Assembly: GCF_021044685.1 (NCBI RefSeq)
Contig: NZ_CP088014.1
Span: 7,302,001-7,366,000 of the forward strand
DNA: 64,000 bases
Direction of reading: 5' to 3'
DNA from: Bradyrhizobium daqingense
GTDB lineage: Bacteria > Pseudomonadota > Alphaproteobacteria > Rhizobiales > Xanthobacteraceae
Part shown: positions 1 through 8,766 of the stretch, piece by piece
Layout of the letters: every line of letters begins with the position of its first letter
Position numbering within the stretch: position 1 is the stretch's first letter
The notes under the pieces: model-generated
The model's database searches: none
The model's input: the letters and a program-made list of their open reading frames with translations, nothing else
Told to the model about the DNA's origin: nothing
Made by a program: the position numbers and the translations under genes

Positions 1-3
1 GGC

Positions 4-861
<858 letters not shown>

Positions 862-1079
862 CGATTCAGCCTTTCAGCAGTTCAGGTATGTGCTTACGCT
901 TTATTATGTAGCATCACCTACGTCTTGCTGCAAATGCTGGAATTCGCGATGGCGGCGGGCTTGCCGAAGGTTGCACCGCCCCGTCGCCGGCGATCGCGGC
1001 CTCCTTGCCGCCACACGTCGCCAAGCCCTTTTCGTGCCGCAGTGTCGTAATGGCTCAGCACCTTGTCCAGCGGACAACG

Positions 1080-1574
1080 CTAGCGGACCCGCTCAAACGT
1101 GATGCGGATCTTCGTGCCGTCGGGGCGTTGAAAATTCTCGGTCATGACGTCGCCGTCGACCACCAGGCGCAGGTCCTGCCGCGTCCGGACGCTGCCGATC
1201 CAGTTCGGGAAGGTGCAGCCTTCGACCTTGTTGCCGCTGAACTCGCCGTTCTCATCCACCGTGTAGGTGCCGAAAAAGCCGATGCTGCCGGCCATGGCGG
1301 CGCGGTTTTCCGCGTCCGTGCCCTCGCCCCGCGCGTTGGAGGCAAAGCGCGGCACGTCCGCATCGGTCAGCACCTCGATGAAGTGCATGTCCGGCGTGAA
1401 GGTCAGCATCCCATTCGGCCGCGCGCCATAGGCCGGCAGGTTCTTGCCCTCGGGATCGATCTGGGCAGAAACCATTCTCCAGGTGCCGAGCACCTTGTTC
1501 GGCGGCGTAGCGTTGGCTGGAGCACTCATCAGGCAAACTCCCAAGGCGATCAGCACCAGATGTCGACGGTTCAT
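1080..1574 (-). CDS. Secreted lipocalin-like domain protein
   Basis: A 164-residue exported protein. Residues 1-22 form a signal peptide (MNRRHLVLIALGVCLMSAPA then NA). The mature part begins with the lipocalin-like GTWRMVSA motif and contains NGMLTFTPDMHF and YTVDENGEF, the pattern of the lipocalin-like family (PF13924 type). An in-frame ATG lies 21 bases upstream, but the chosen start has a GAGGGA ribosome site seven bases before it while the earlier one has a badly spaced site. Ligand and role are unknown. It runs in the same direction as the DUF3108 gene upstream and may be co-transcribed with it. Confidence 0.75.
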   Translation of the reverse strand: MNRRHLVLIALGVCLMSAPANATPPNKVLGTWRMVSAQIDPEGKNLPAYGARPNGMLTFTPDMHFIEVLTDADVPRFASNARGEGTDAENRAAMAGSIGFFGTYTVDENGEFSGNKVEGCTFPNWIGSVRTRQDLRLVVDGDVMTENFQRPDGTKIRITFERVR

Positions 1575-1621
1575 ATTGGAGTCCCTCGGCTTCATCCTCC
1601 CAGGCGGCTATTTTCTCAACG

Positions 1622-2470
1622 TCACCGCGCGCCGCCGGGTTTCGCAGGGCTGTCGGCAAATTCCCTCAAGGCAACGTTGACGGCGCCAAAACGCGTTTTA
1701 GCGCGAAGCGAGATAGGGACGTGCAGGTCGAGCGCAGCGGCGCGGCCGTAGGTGACCTCGATCTGAGCCGGATCCGCGCCTTCCGCCCGCGCATTCGCGC
1801 CGCCGCCGATCATCCCGGCCAACGGTTTCATGACGACGCGGCAGGTCGTCGTTGGGCCGAGAAAACCTTTGCGGTCGGTCGAACCGGAGGCCTGCGGCTC
1901 GAGGCGGATGTCATAGCGGCGCAGGCCGTCGAGGATCGACAAGGTCCGATCGCAGGCATCGCCCTTTGCCTTGTCCTCACCCCTGCCGGCCGGAATGAGC
2001 AGTGCGCTCAGGGGATCGGCGACTGCATTGAGGTGTTTTGCTTCGATCGCTGGCTGATCCGAGGTCAGCTCGAGCGGAGGATCGATCGTCATCGTCTTGA
2101 CGACGCCCTCGGCCATGCCGAGTGTGACCTTCTGCCTGCGCTTACCGTTCCGATAATCGAGATCGAAGCCTGCGGGGACCAGGCGGCCGTCCTTGTAGGC
2201 GCCGCTGGATGCCGCCACGCCGGCGGCATCGCTGAGCAGCCTGGTTGCTCCGCTGCTCTGATAGGTAACGCGGGCCGTGTAGAGATTGCCGCGGACCGCC
2301 AGATCCAGCGTCGCGTTCGCAAGCGGCAGGCCGACGAGCGTGACGGCGTAGGTGGCGCGAATATCCGCATCCGCCGCCGCCGGACTTGGAACGGCGAGCA
2401 AAACCCAGCTGGCGCTGAGCCCGCACAGCGCAACGCGCATCGTGCCCGCGCCGAGCCGCGTCACGCGCAT
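1622..2470 (-). CDS. DUF3108 periplasmic protein
   Basis: A 282-residue exported protein of the DUF3108 type. After an N-terminal signal (hydrophobic stretch ending near PSPAAADA) comes the family start pattern RATYAVTLVGLPLANATLDL. It then has a beta-rich body with YRNGKRRQKVTL, an LLIPAGRGEDKAKGDACD segment and CRVVMKPLAG near the C-terminus. The function of the family is not established; members are predicted periplasmic beta-barrel-like proteins. The chosen start overlaps the stop of the upstream SDR gene by 10 bases (ATGCGCGTGA), so the two are probably translationally coupled. Longer in-frame starts would intrude deep into the SDR gene. Confidence 0.75.
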   Translation of the reverse strand: MRVTRLGAGTMRVALCGLSASWVLLAVPSPAAADADIRATYAVTLVGLPLANATLDLAVRGNLYTARVTYQSSGATRLLSDAAGVAASSGAYKDGRLVPAGFDLDYRNGKRRQKVTLGMAEGVVKTMTIDPPLELTSDQPAIEAKHLNAVADPLSALLIPAGRGEDKAKGDACDRTLSILDGLRRYDIRLEPQASGSTDRKGFLGPTTTCRVVMKPLAGMIGGGANARAEGADPAQIEVTYGRAAALDLHVPISLRAKTRFGAVNVALREFADSPAKPGGAR

Positions 2471-3417
2471 GAATCCGTCCTCGCCATGGCGCGGTTCGAC
2501 TCCGTCACGAAGCTCGCGCCGGTCAGTCTTGCCGAGACATCCCACAGACGCGACGCCACCGCATCGTCATCGGCCTGCGGCGGCACGCGCGCGACCGACG
2601 GTGACCCCCGCGTTTCGCCGAACTTGTCCGGACCGTAATAGCCGCCGGGGACGATGTCCGGCGATGTCGCCGCAAACAGCGTCGGCAGCGCCCCTTGCGC
2701 CGGCGGCTGAAACAGGAACCACAGCGCGCTGCGCGCGATGCCAGCGAGGCTCATCCGGCCGGCACCGTTCGGAATGAGGTCGGTGCGCGAAATGCCGGGA
2801 TGGGCGGCAACGCTGGTGATGCCCCAGCCGGAGGCCCGGCTTCGCCGCTGCAGCTCGAACGCAAACATCAGGTTCGCGAGCTTGGACTGGCCATAGATCG
2901 CCATCGGCTTGTACCAGCGCTCCGCCTGCAGATTGTCGAATTCGATCGATGCGCCGCGGGCGGCGACGCTGGACACGGTGACGACACGGGCCCCAACGCC
3001 CTTTCGCAGCAGCGGGAGAAGCTCGGCGGTCAACGCGAAATGACCGAGGTGGTTGGTGCCGAACTGCAATTCGAACCCGTCGGGCGTCACTTGCCGGTCA
3101 GGCGGCGCCATGACGGCGGCATTGTTGATGAGCAGGTCGAGGCTTGTCCGCCCCGCGCGCAAGCGGGAGCCGAAGGCGCGTATCGAATGAAGATCCGCAA
3201 GATCGAGCAGCTCGAACCTGACGTTCGCTCTCGGCTGACGGGACTGGATCCGCGCCACGGCATCGGCGCCCTTGGCGGCATTGCGGCCCGCGATGATCAC
3301 ATCGCCGCCCGCGCACGCGAGTGCAAGGGCATCCTCGTAAGCGAGGCCGCCCGTGCCCGTCACGACGGCGCAACGCCGTTGCTGCGAGGAAATCTCATGG
3401 GCGCTCCAACCGGACAT
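2461..3417 (-). CDS. SDR family oxidoreductase
   Basis: A 318-residue short-chain dehydrogenase/reductase of the retinol-dehydrogenase/WW-oxidoreductase-like group. The cofactor loop is VVTGTGGLAYEDALALA, shorter by one residue than the classical TGxxxGxG loop and with Ala in place of the last Gly. Then come NNAAVMAPP (about 98), the catalytic Ser in VSSVAARG and the YGQSK catalytic Tyr/Lys. AGRN after beta-2 suggests NADP(H), as is common in this subfamily. Substrate unknown. A perfect TetR-type palindrome lies 38 bp before the start, and a similar site lies before the TetR gene at 4229, so this gene is probably repressed by that regulator. Confidence 0.85.
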   Translation of the reverse strand: MSGWSAHEISSQQRRCAVVTGTGGLAYEDALALACAGGDVIIAGRNAAKGADAVARIQSRQPRANVRFELLDLADLHSIRAFGSRLRAGRTSLDLLINNAAVMAPPDRQVTPDGFELQFGTNHLGHFALTAELLPLLRKGVGARVVTVSSVAARGASIEFDNLQAERWYKPMAIYGQSKLANLMFAFELQRRSRASGWGITSVAAHPGISRTDLIPNGAGRMSLAGIARSALWFLFQPPAQGALPTLFAATSPDIVPGGYYGPDKFGETRGSPSVARVPPQADDDAVASRLWDVSARLTGASFVTESNRAMARTDSCA

Positions 3418-3454
3418 CGGCTATCTCCAGCACTGATCAAGTCCGGCAGATATA

Positions 3455-3469
3455 TTACACTGAGTGTAA
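3455..3469. promoter_or_regulatory. Predicted TetR operator, copy 1 (SDR promoter)
   Basis: TTACACTGAGTGTAA, a perfect 7-bp inverted repeat around a central G, 38 bp upstream of the SDR start. The core CACTGAGTGTAA recurs at 4195-4209 just before the TetR gene, which is the basis for calling it the operator of that regulator. The outer TTA also forms the stop codon of the membrane-protein gene on the minus strand. Confidence 0.7.
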
Positions 3470-4099
3470 TTTCCTAGGTTCGTGGCGCTGGCGGCCATTG
3501 ACCTTTTCGTGAATGGCGCCTGCGGCGCGGCCTTCGGGCATCGGCCTTCCCACGGGAAGCGGCGAAGCGCGCAGAACGCCGCGCAGCCGCCCAAGCATGA
3601 GGCTGGCCAATGACCGCAGCTTCGCCCGCATGCCGGCGCGAACGACCGTCAGCGCAGGAAGCAGCGCGACCAGCAGGCTGAGACCGATCCAGCGCAGAAG
3701 GCGCCCGGCGAGGAAGGCCTGGATGGTCGGGGTCCAGTCGTTGACGACGAGATTGACCGTCGCTGCGAACGCCGCCTTCGCACCGAGGCACAGGATACTG
3801 TTCGACACAATCTTCGCCAGATCGAAGCAGGGATGGAACGAGATGACGCACAGCAGAATGAGGACGCCGATGTTGCCGAAATACGGCGATCGTAACGCCT
3901 TGCCCGCGCGGGCGAGGCTGCGGGCGATGAATCGGCGCTCGTCATGCTCCCGCGGGGAGACTTGCACGATACCGGCGTGGCGATGCGCGACGGGATGAGC
4001 TGACCGCACGGCACGCACGCCGGGCGCCGTTCGCAAGCGCAAATGAGGTCTGCCGGTTGCACGCCGAGGTCGGTGCATCGCATTGTCGCGACGGGTCAT
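3455..4099 (-). CDS. Hypothetical membrane protein
   Basis: A 214-residue protein I do not recognise. A basic N-terminal third is followed by hydrophobic segments: NIGVLILLCVISFHPCFDLA, then a LAGRLLRWIGLSLLVALLPA stretch, with a basic Ala/Pro-rich tail. In a sample near 3840-3900 the third codon positions are about 85 percent G/C, as expected for this genome. The antisense frame sharing those wobble positions gives an Arg/Ser/Pro-rich product and is judged a shadow. The start at 4099 is a guess; 4078 is possible. It lies between two copies of a TetR-type palindrome, and its stop codon is inside one of them, so co-regulation with the SDR and TetR genes is likely. Confidence 0.45.
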   Translation of the reverse strand: MTRRDNAMHRPRRATGRPHLRLRTAPGVRAVRSAHPVAHRHAGIVQVSPREHDERRFIARSLARAGKALRSPYFGNIGVLILLCVISFHPCFDLAKIVSNSILCLGAKAAFAATVNLVVNDWTPTIQAFLAGRLLRWIGLSLLVALLPALTVVRAGMRAKLRSLASLMLGRLRGVLRASPLPVGRPMPEGRAAGAIHEKVNGRQRHEPRKLHSV

Positions 4100-4194
4100 C
4101 TTGATCCACTTCGTCAGGTCTGGACGCGCCTGATCGGCCGAGCCTTGCCGCGCGGCCGCGCATGCAGTAACTTCGCACTTGATGCGAATATTTA

Positions 4195-4209
4195 TCGCAC
4201 TGAGTGTAA
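4195..4209. promoter_or_regulatory. Predicted TetR operator, copy 2 (tetR autoregulation)
   Basis: TCGCACTGAGTGTAA, which shares 13 of 15 positions with the perfect palindrome at 3455-3469, including the CACTGAGTG centre. It ends 19 bp before the GTG start of the TetR gene and lies about 95 bp before the divergent membrane-protein gene, so it could control both directions. Confidence 0.65.
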
Positions 4210-4228
4210 GTTTGAATGAGGCCGTTTC

Positions 4229-4849
4229 GTGTCGAAACAAGCCGGAGAGGACGCATCTCCGAAAATGGAAGGATTGAGGGAGCAAAAGCGCCGTGAGACG
4301 TTGCGTCGCATCGCGGACACCGGGCTGAGGCTGTTCCTTCGCAATGGCTATGAGGCGACGACGCTCGACGCCATCGCCGAGGCAGCGGGAATTTCGCGCC
4401 GGACCTTCTTCTATTATTTCAAGTCGAAGGAAGACATCATCCTGGCGTGGCAAGGCGGTTTTGCGGAAATGATCCGCCGCGCCATTCTGGAGCAATCGAC
4501 CATGCAGACGCCGCTCGACGCCGTGAAGAACGCTCTGATAAAGCTCACGGCGTCCTACGAGAACGCCGAGGCCCGCAAGCAGATGATGGCGATCGACCGC
4601 TTCATCCGCGCCAATGAGACGCTGCAGGCCCGCAAGGCCACGAAATATGCGCAGCAGGAGCAGGCAGTGTTCGATGCGCTCTGTGCGATGTGGCCGCAGC
4701 CGAAGCGGCGCCCGGCCCTGCGCATCGTCGCGATGATGTCCGCCGGAGCCTTTCGCCTTGCGATCGACAATTGGAGCCAGGACGAGGGAAAGCGGCCGTT
4801 TGCCGCCTATCTGCGCGACTGCTTCGCCAACATCAAAGCGGAAACTTGA
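4229..4849 (+). CDS. TetR/AcrR family transcriptional regulator
   Basis: A 206-residue repressor. The N-terminal helix-turn-helix (about 18-66) reads RRIADTGLRLFLRNGYEATT, then IAEAAGISRRTFFYYFKSKE, the classical TetR_N pattern. The C-terminal ligand domain has the features of the C_17-like group (a long helix with MMAIDRFIRANETLQARK). I chose the GTG at 4229, preceded by GAGG at seven bases; an ATG 36 bases inside is the alternative. A near-copy of a 15-bp palindrome lies directly upstream and the perfect copy sits before the SDR gene at 3417. This supports autorepression plus control of that gene. The effector is unknown. Confidence 0.88.
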   Translation: MSKQAGEDASPKMEGLREQKRRETLRRIADTGLRLFLRNGYEATTLDAIAEAAGISRRTFFYYFKSKEDIILAWQGGFAEMIRRAILEQSTMQTPLDAVKNALIKLTASYENAEARKQMMAIDRFIRANETLQARKATKYAQQEQAVFDALCAMWPQPKRRPALRIVAMMSAGAFRLAIDNWSQDEGKRPFAAYLRDCFANIKAET

Positions 4850-4886
4850 AGCTGGGCACAGCCCTCGCGGCAGCCGTTGGGATCCC

Positions 4887-5684
4887 TCAGCCCATCACCC
4901 GGTACAGCTTCCACCGTTCCGGCACGCCCTTCAGCCGGTGCATGCCGTGATCCCTAAGGCTGACCGCGGACTGCGCCGTCATCAGGTCCTTCACCGCGCT
5001 CGACACCAGCACATCGCCGGCACGCGCCTTGGCGGCGACGCGGGTGCAGATGTGGAAGGCGAGACCGACCATCTCGCCGCCGCTGATGGTATATTCGCCG
5101 GCGTGCAGGCCGACGCGGATCTCGAGGCCGAGCGTGCGCACGGCTTTCTGGATCGCGGCCGCGCAGGAGATGGCGGCGGCGGGCTTTTTGAAGGTCGCGA
5201 GCACGCCGTCGCCGGTGGTCACGACCTCCTTACCGCCGCATGTCTTCAGCTCCTTGCGGACGGCGGCGTAGTAATGGCCCATCACCTTGGTCCAGCGCGC
5301 ATCGCCGAGCTTCGCCGCCTTCGCGGTGGAGCCGACGATGTCGACGATCAGGATGGTGGCGAGCGCCTGCTTCGGCTCGGGGCTGCGCGCGGCGGGGCGG
5401 CGGCGCAGCACGATGGCTCCCGTCAGCGGCTCGTAGCGATGGCTGCGGCGCCGCGCGATCGCGGCCTTGGCATAGTCCTGCGCGCGCTGCGCCGTGCGGC
5501 AGCGGATCGTCTTCTCCTGCGGCAGACGCGACCAATAGACCTTGCGCGCGGCACCGGTGCCCTGGACCTCCACGGCGCCCCATTTCAGGAAGATCGTCGA
5601 ACCCGTGCGCCTGACGCACCAGGCCTTCGACGTGTACCCGGAGACGTTCGACTGATGGACACCGATGCGAAGGAATTTCGGCAT
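4887..5684 (-). CDS. Class III adenylate/guanylate cyclase with N-terminal WGR-like region
   Basis: A 265-residue nucleotidyl cyclase. Residues about 1-85 resemble a WGR-type fold (FLKWGAVEVQGTG). The catalytic domain (about 100-265) has the first metal Asp in LIVDIVGST, the second in VTTGDGVLATF, RVGLHAGEY, and LAFHICTRVAAKA where His replaces the usual Asn, as in other bacterial class IIIc-like cyclases. With no membrane segment it should be cytosolic. The ATG at 5684 begins directly at the WGR-like part; an upstream extension of 34 residues is low-complexity and unlikely. It converges on the TetR gene. Confidence 0.85.
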   Translation of the reverse strand: MPKFLRIGVHQSNVSGYTSKAWCVRRTGSTIFLKWGAVEVQGTGAARKVYWSRLPQEKTIRCRTAQRAQDYAKAAIARRRSHRYEPLTGAIVLRRRPAARSPEPKQALATILIVDIVGSTAKAAKLGDARWTKVMGHYYAAVRKELKTCGGKEVVTTGDGVLATFKKPAAAISCAAAIQKAVRTLGLEIRVGLHAGEYTISGGEMVGLAFHICTRVAAKARAGDVLVSSAVKDLMTAQSAVSLRDHGMHRLKGVPERWKLYRVMG

Positions 5685-5758
5685 GAACGTGCGACGGAAG
5701 ACCGTTTGCGTAGCGTCCGCAAGCGTAGTCGCACAACCCGGCGTTGGCAACCGGGCGG

Positions 5759-5989
5759 CTAACCCGCAAAGCCGCCCTCCGACCAATCATGTTCGGTCCT
5801 GGCGGCCGTGCGCGCCACGGACCTCTCGGCATCGGCGCTCGAAGCTTTCTCGGCGCGGCGCTGATAGTCGTCGGCCAGCAGCTTCAGCCGCGTCGCGACC
5901 ACCTCGTCGGTCATGCTCATCGCAGCGCGGAGCAGGCTCTGCGCCGTTTCCATGTATTGCTGGCCTCGTCGTGACATCTGCAGCGTCAT
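5759..5989 (-). CDS. Small hypothetical protein (76 aa)
   Basis: A 76-residue, mostly helical, charged protein beginning MTLQMSRRGQQYMETAQSLL and continuing ATRLKLLADDYQRRAEKAS. It has no signal peptide or membrane segment. GGGAGG five bases before the ATG is a strong ribosome site, supporting a real gene. I have the impression of similar small proteins in Bradyrhizobium genomes but know no function. It lies upstream of and in line with the cyclase gene, with about 75 bp between them. Confidence 0.6.
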   Translation of the reverse strand: MTLQMSRRGQQYMETAQSLLRAAMSMTDEVVATRLKLLADDYQRRAEKASSADAERSVARTAARTEHDWSEGGFAG

Positions 5990-6220
5990 GGCATCCTCCC
6001 TCGGGCAGCGGCATTGGTCCGAGCCGCCAACGACGCGACCTTACGCGTCCCGCGCGGCAATCTCTTTCAACAAGGCGTCCGCATTTGCCCATCCGCACGA
6101 TGCGGCCCGATGCCGCGAACAAGCCGACAAAACGCCGCGCGTGAGCGGTCCATCGGCTGGAGGAGGCGCGGCTGAGATCCATGTGCTATCGTCAGGCGGG
6201 GGACGGCAAGGGAGAGAGAA

Positions 6221-6589
6221 ATGGCAATAAGCGTCAAGCAAATGCTGGAAGCTGCGAACGCGGCAGTCCCCAAGATCACCTCGGACCAGGCGGCCGAGAT
6301 GATCAAGAACGGCAACACGCTGGTCGTTGACGTTCGCGATGCGCCGGAAGTCGCCGCCAGCGGCAAGATCGCGGGCGCAGTGAACGTCTCGCGCGGCATG
6401 CTGGAGTTCCGCGCCGATCCGGAATCGCCCTATCACGACAAGGCGTTCGACAAGAGCAAGACCGTCATTCTCTATTGCGCGTCCGGCGGCAGATCGGCGC
6501 TGGCAGGCAAGCTCCTGAAGGATATGGGCTACGAGAACGTCTACAATGTCGGCGGCTTCAAGGATTGGTCGGGCGCGGTCGAGAAGTAG
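6221..6589 (+). CDS. Single-domain rhodanese-like protein
   Basis: A 122-residue cytosolic rhodanese (thiosulfate sulfurtransferase-like) domain. VVDVRDAPEVAASGKIAGAV is the N-terminal signature, the active-site loop is YCASGGRSA with the persulfide-forming Cys near 87, and the protein ends in GYENVYNVGGFKDWSGA. It spans a single complete domain. A GGAGAGAGAA ribosome site precedes the ATG. It probably carries or removes sulfane sulfur; the partner is not evident from the neighbours. A DnaJ-type zinc-finger coding remnant follows 43 bp downstream. Confidence 0.9.
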   Translation: MAISVKQMLEAANAAVPKITSDQAAEMIKNGNTLVVDVRDAPEVAASGKIAGAVNVSRGMLEFRADPESPYHDKAFDKSKTVILYCASGGRSALAGKLLKDMGYENVYNVGGFKDWSGAVEK

Positions 6590-6631
6590 CCGGCCCTCTG
6601 AAGCCGCGCCGGGCACCAGGGGCACGGGTGA

Positions 6632-6730
6632 GGATGTCTGTCCTGCCACGGCAAGGGGCGCATCGACGGCGCGCCCTGCGCCAGCTGCGGCGGCAGCGGG
6701 ACCGTGATCCCGGCGGTTGGCGGTGCCTGA
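6632..6730 (+). pseudogene. DnaJ-type zinc-finger microORF without a start codon
   Basis: Thirty-two codons ending in TGA at 6728 encode GCLSCHGKGRIDGAPCASCG and then GSGTVIPAVGGA, two CxxCxGxG-type repeats exactly like half of a DnaJ/HSP40 zinc finger. The frame is closed by TGA at 6629, directly before the first Cys region, and holds no ATG, GTG or TTG. An ATG at 6634 sits one base out of frame. Either a one-base change has broken a small zinc-binding protein gene or the start is non-standard. Confidence 0.4.
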
Positions 6731-6816
6731 GAAACTGCGTCGATCCGTCTTCATCCTGGTAGCAACGATCGGCCGTCATGCGGGTTGTCCTGTTCGAGAA
6801 CCTTATGAGGCGCGCC

Positions 6817-6996
6817 ATGAGCAAGGAAGCCGGACTGAAGCCCGACGACTTCCCGATCGAAGCCGACAAGGACAAGTTGAAGACGCACAAGGGCGAGCCG
6901 GTAGCGTCGGCCGAGACCGAAGAGATCGCGGATGAGATCGCCGACAGGCTGAACGAGCACGCTCACCAGGAAGAGCAGGATCGCTGGTCGGCCTAG
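6817..6996 (+). CDS. Small acidic hypothetical protein (59 aa)
   Basis: A 59-residue, very charged protein starting MSKEAGLKPDDFPIEADKDK and ending EEQDRWSA, with no hydrophobic segment. It looks soluble, partly helical and possibly disordered. An in-frame start 39 bases upstream exists, but the chosen ATG begins at the typical MSKE- sequence and has GAGG nearby. Function unknown. Confidence 0.55.
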   Translation: MSKEAGLKPDDFPIEADKDKLKTHKGEPVASAETEEIADEIADRLNEHAHQEEQDRWSA

Positions 6997-7143
6997 CCAC
7001 TGCGGCGAGAATAGGAACGCCGCGCGTCCCCGCGCATTGGCCACATGCCGGGTCCCACAATCCGGCAATGGCGGCCTCGGCCCGACCTCCGCCCCCGGGA
7101 CCGCCGGGCCGGGGCTGCCTGACGTCAATTCACAGGAGCGGAC

Positions 7144-7437
7144 ATGAAAGCACTCGTTCTCGCAGCGCTCATTGCGGCTCTCGCCTCGCCCCTCGCCGCA
7201 TTTGCCCAAAGCGGCACTGGAGCATCCAGGACCGGATCGGGCATCAATTCCACGGGGACCGGCGGCACGACCGGTGCGGGAGCCTCCAGTCTCAATACGT
7301 CCTCGGACAACAACAGCGGCGGCGCCAGCGCACCGGCGAAATCGTCGACGATGCGGCCGGGTGACAACGACCCTGCCAGGCAAACCCAGGGCGGCCAGCA
7401 AGCCGAGCCGAACGCCCCCGGTACGAAAAGCAAGTAA
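7144..7437 (+). CDS. Secreted Gly/Ser/Thr-rich small protein
   Basis: A 97-residue exported protein. Residues 1-21 are a clear signal peptide (MKALVLAALIAALASPLAAF, cut after AQ-like residues). The rest is low-complexity and rich in Gly, Ser, Thr, Asn and Gln, so probably disordered. AGGAGC sits a normal distance before the ATG. Upstream is a weak near-match to the EcfG promoter (GGAAC, 16 bases, CATT at 7014-7038). Such small exported disordered proteins are common in Bradyrhizobium; the function is unknown. Confidence 0.65.
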   Translation: MKALVLAALIAALASPLAAFAQSGTGASRTGSGINSTGTGGTTGAGASSLNTSSDNNSGGASAPAKSSTMRPGDNDPARQTQGGQQAEPNAPGTKSK

Positions 7438-7466
7438 ACCCGGCGCGCTTCGGAGCCGTCCGCTAC

Positions 7467-8663
7467 TCAGCCCGGATAAGCAAACAGCTCGATCGGCTCG
7501 CTGAAGCCGCGCACCTCGTGCTGGCCGACATGCTCCAGCGCGAACTCCTTCTCCACCAGCTCGGCGAAAGCGCGCGACAGCAGCACCTTCTTGCCGATCG
7601 TCTTGGTCAGCGCCTCGAGGCGGGAGGCCATGTTGACGGCGGGGCCGATCACGGTGAAGTCGAGCCGGCTCGACGATCCGATATTGCCGTACATGACGTC
7701 GCCGACATGGACGCCGATGCCGTAATTGAGCGGCGCACGGCCGGTCCCGTTGTTGCGCTCGTTCAGCGCGGCCATGGCCTGGCGGGCCTCGGTCACGGCA
7801 TGGAGCAAATTGGCGCAGGCATTGGGCTGGCTCAGCGGAAAGATCGCGAGCAGGCCGTCACCGATGAATTTGAGGATCTCGCCGCCGTGCCGCGCAATCG
7901 GCTCCGACATCGCGTCGAAATAATCGTTGAGCAGATCGATGACGTCGTCGCGCGGCCAATTGTCGGAGATCTTGGTGAAATCCCTCAAGTCGCAGATCAT
8001 GATCGCGGCGCGCACGGTGGTGCCGGTGCCGCGCCTTGTGGCGCCCGCAAGGATCAGCTCGCCGGCATGGGAACCGACATAGGTCTCCAGCAGCGTTCGC
8101 GCCAGGCGATTCTTGATGCGGATCTCGCTGACCAGCGCCAGCACCGGCAGCAGTTTCTTCAGGCCCGCGATGTCCGCGTCGTTGAAGCCTCCGGGCCGGT
8201 CGGTTGCGAACGTGACGAGATGGCGTTTGCCGAGCGTGTGGAACATCGGCCAGGCCACATAATCGGTCATGCCCAGCGACCGCATGTCGTCATAGAGGGC
8301 GTGCTTGCGGCCGAGCGAGGAATCCTGTTCGAGCTTCTCGCGCACCTCGTCGGCGCCGTCATGGATCTCGTTGGCGGCGCTGCCGATATATTCGGACCGC
8401 TCGCGAACGTTATAGTCGGCGAGCGTGATCTCCGCCTCGCGCTTGCCGTCGGACCACATCATGCGCGCGCCCAGCCATTGCGGATGATGGATCATCACGT
8501 GAAGCGTCGACCGCTTGAGCGGGATGCCCGCCTGCTGCAGGCGGATGCACATTTGCGCGAAGATGTTGTCGATGAAGCGCTCGTCGCGCGTGCCGTTGGT
8601 CAGCCAGTCGATCACGCCGTCGGCAGGCGTAGCGGAGGCGGAATTCTCTGATTGCGTGTTCAT
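7467..8663 (-). CDS. Adenylate/guanylate cyclase with N-terminal sensor region
   Basis: A 398-residue protein of a common rhizobial cyclase type. About 200 residues of N-terminal sensor-like sequence (GAF-like in layout, with YVAWPMFHTLGKRHLVTFAT) precede the class III catalytic domain. That domain has the metal Asp in ICDLRDFT, GEILKFIGDGLLAIF with the second Asp, LDFTVIGPAVN with the purine-specifying Asp, and NMASRLEALT with the transition-state Asn/Arg. All catalytic positions are present, so it is probably active. The ATG at 8663 has a GAGAGGCAGGA ribosome region. The signal it senses is not apparent. Confidence 0.87.
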   Translation of the reverse strand: MNTQSENSASATPADGVIDWLTNGTRDERFIDNIFAQMCIRLQQAGIPLKRSTLHVMIHHPQWLGARMMWSDGKREAEITLADYNVRERSEYIGSAANEIHDGADEVREKLEQDSSLGRKHALYDDMRSLGMTDYVAWPMFHTLGKRHLVTFATDRPGGFNDADIAGLKKLLPVLALVSEIRIKNRLARTLLETYVGSHAGELILAGATRRGTGTTVRAAIMICDLRDFTKISDNWPRDDVIDLLNDYFDAMSEPIARHGGEILKFIGDGLLAIFPLSQPNACANLLHAVTEARQAMAALNERNNGTGRAPLNYGIGVHVGDVMYGNIGSSSRLDFTVIGPAVNMASRLEALTKTIGKKVLLSRAFAELVEKEFALEHVGQHEVRGFSEPIELFAYPG

Positions 8664-8766
8664 GTCCTGCCTCTCGAGCGGCGTCTGCGTCGAGGCAGAT
8701 ATCGTGCGCCGGTCTTGCTGCGTCAACCTGCCCGATTGCCCGGTTTGTGCGCAGCTTGGCGGGCTT

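Noticed and set aside
862..1079. Iron-responsive box (Irr or RirA type) before exbB
   Set aside because: No convincing match to the motifs I know was seen by eye in these 218 bases.
3513..3998. Plus-strand frame opposite the membrane-protein gene at 3455-4099
   Set aside because: It shares the same GC-rich wobble positions but gives an Arg/Ser/Pro-rich product without hydrophobic or domain structure.
7014..7038. GGAAC-N16-CATT as an EcfG promoter for the gene at 7144
   Set aside because: The -10 element deviates from CGTT and the distance to the start exceeds 100 bp; too weak to list as a promoter.
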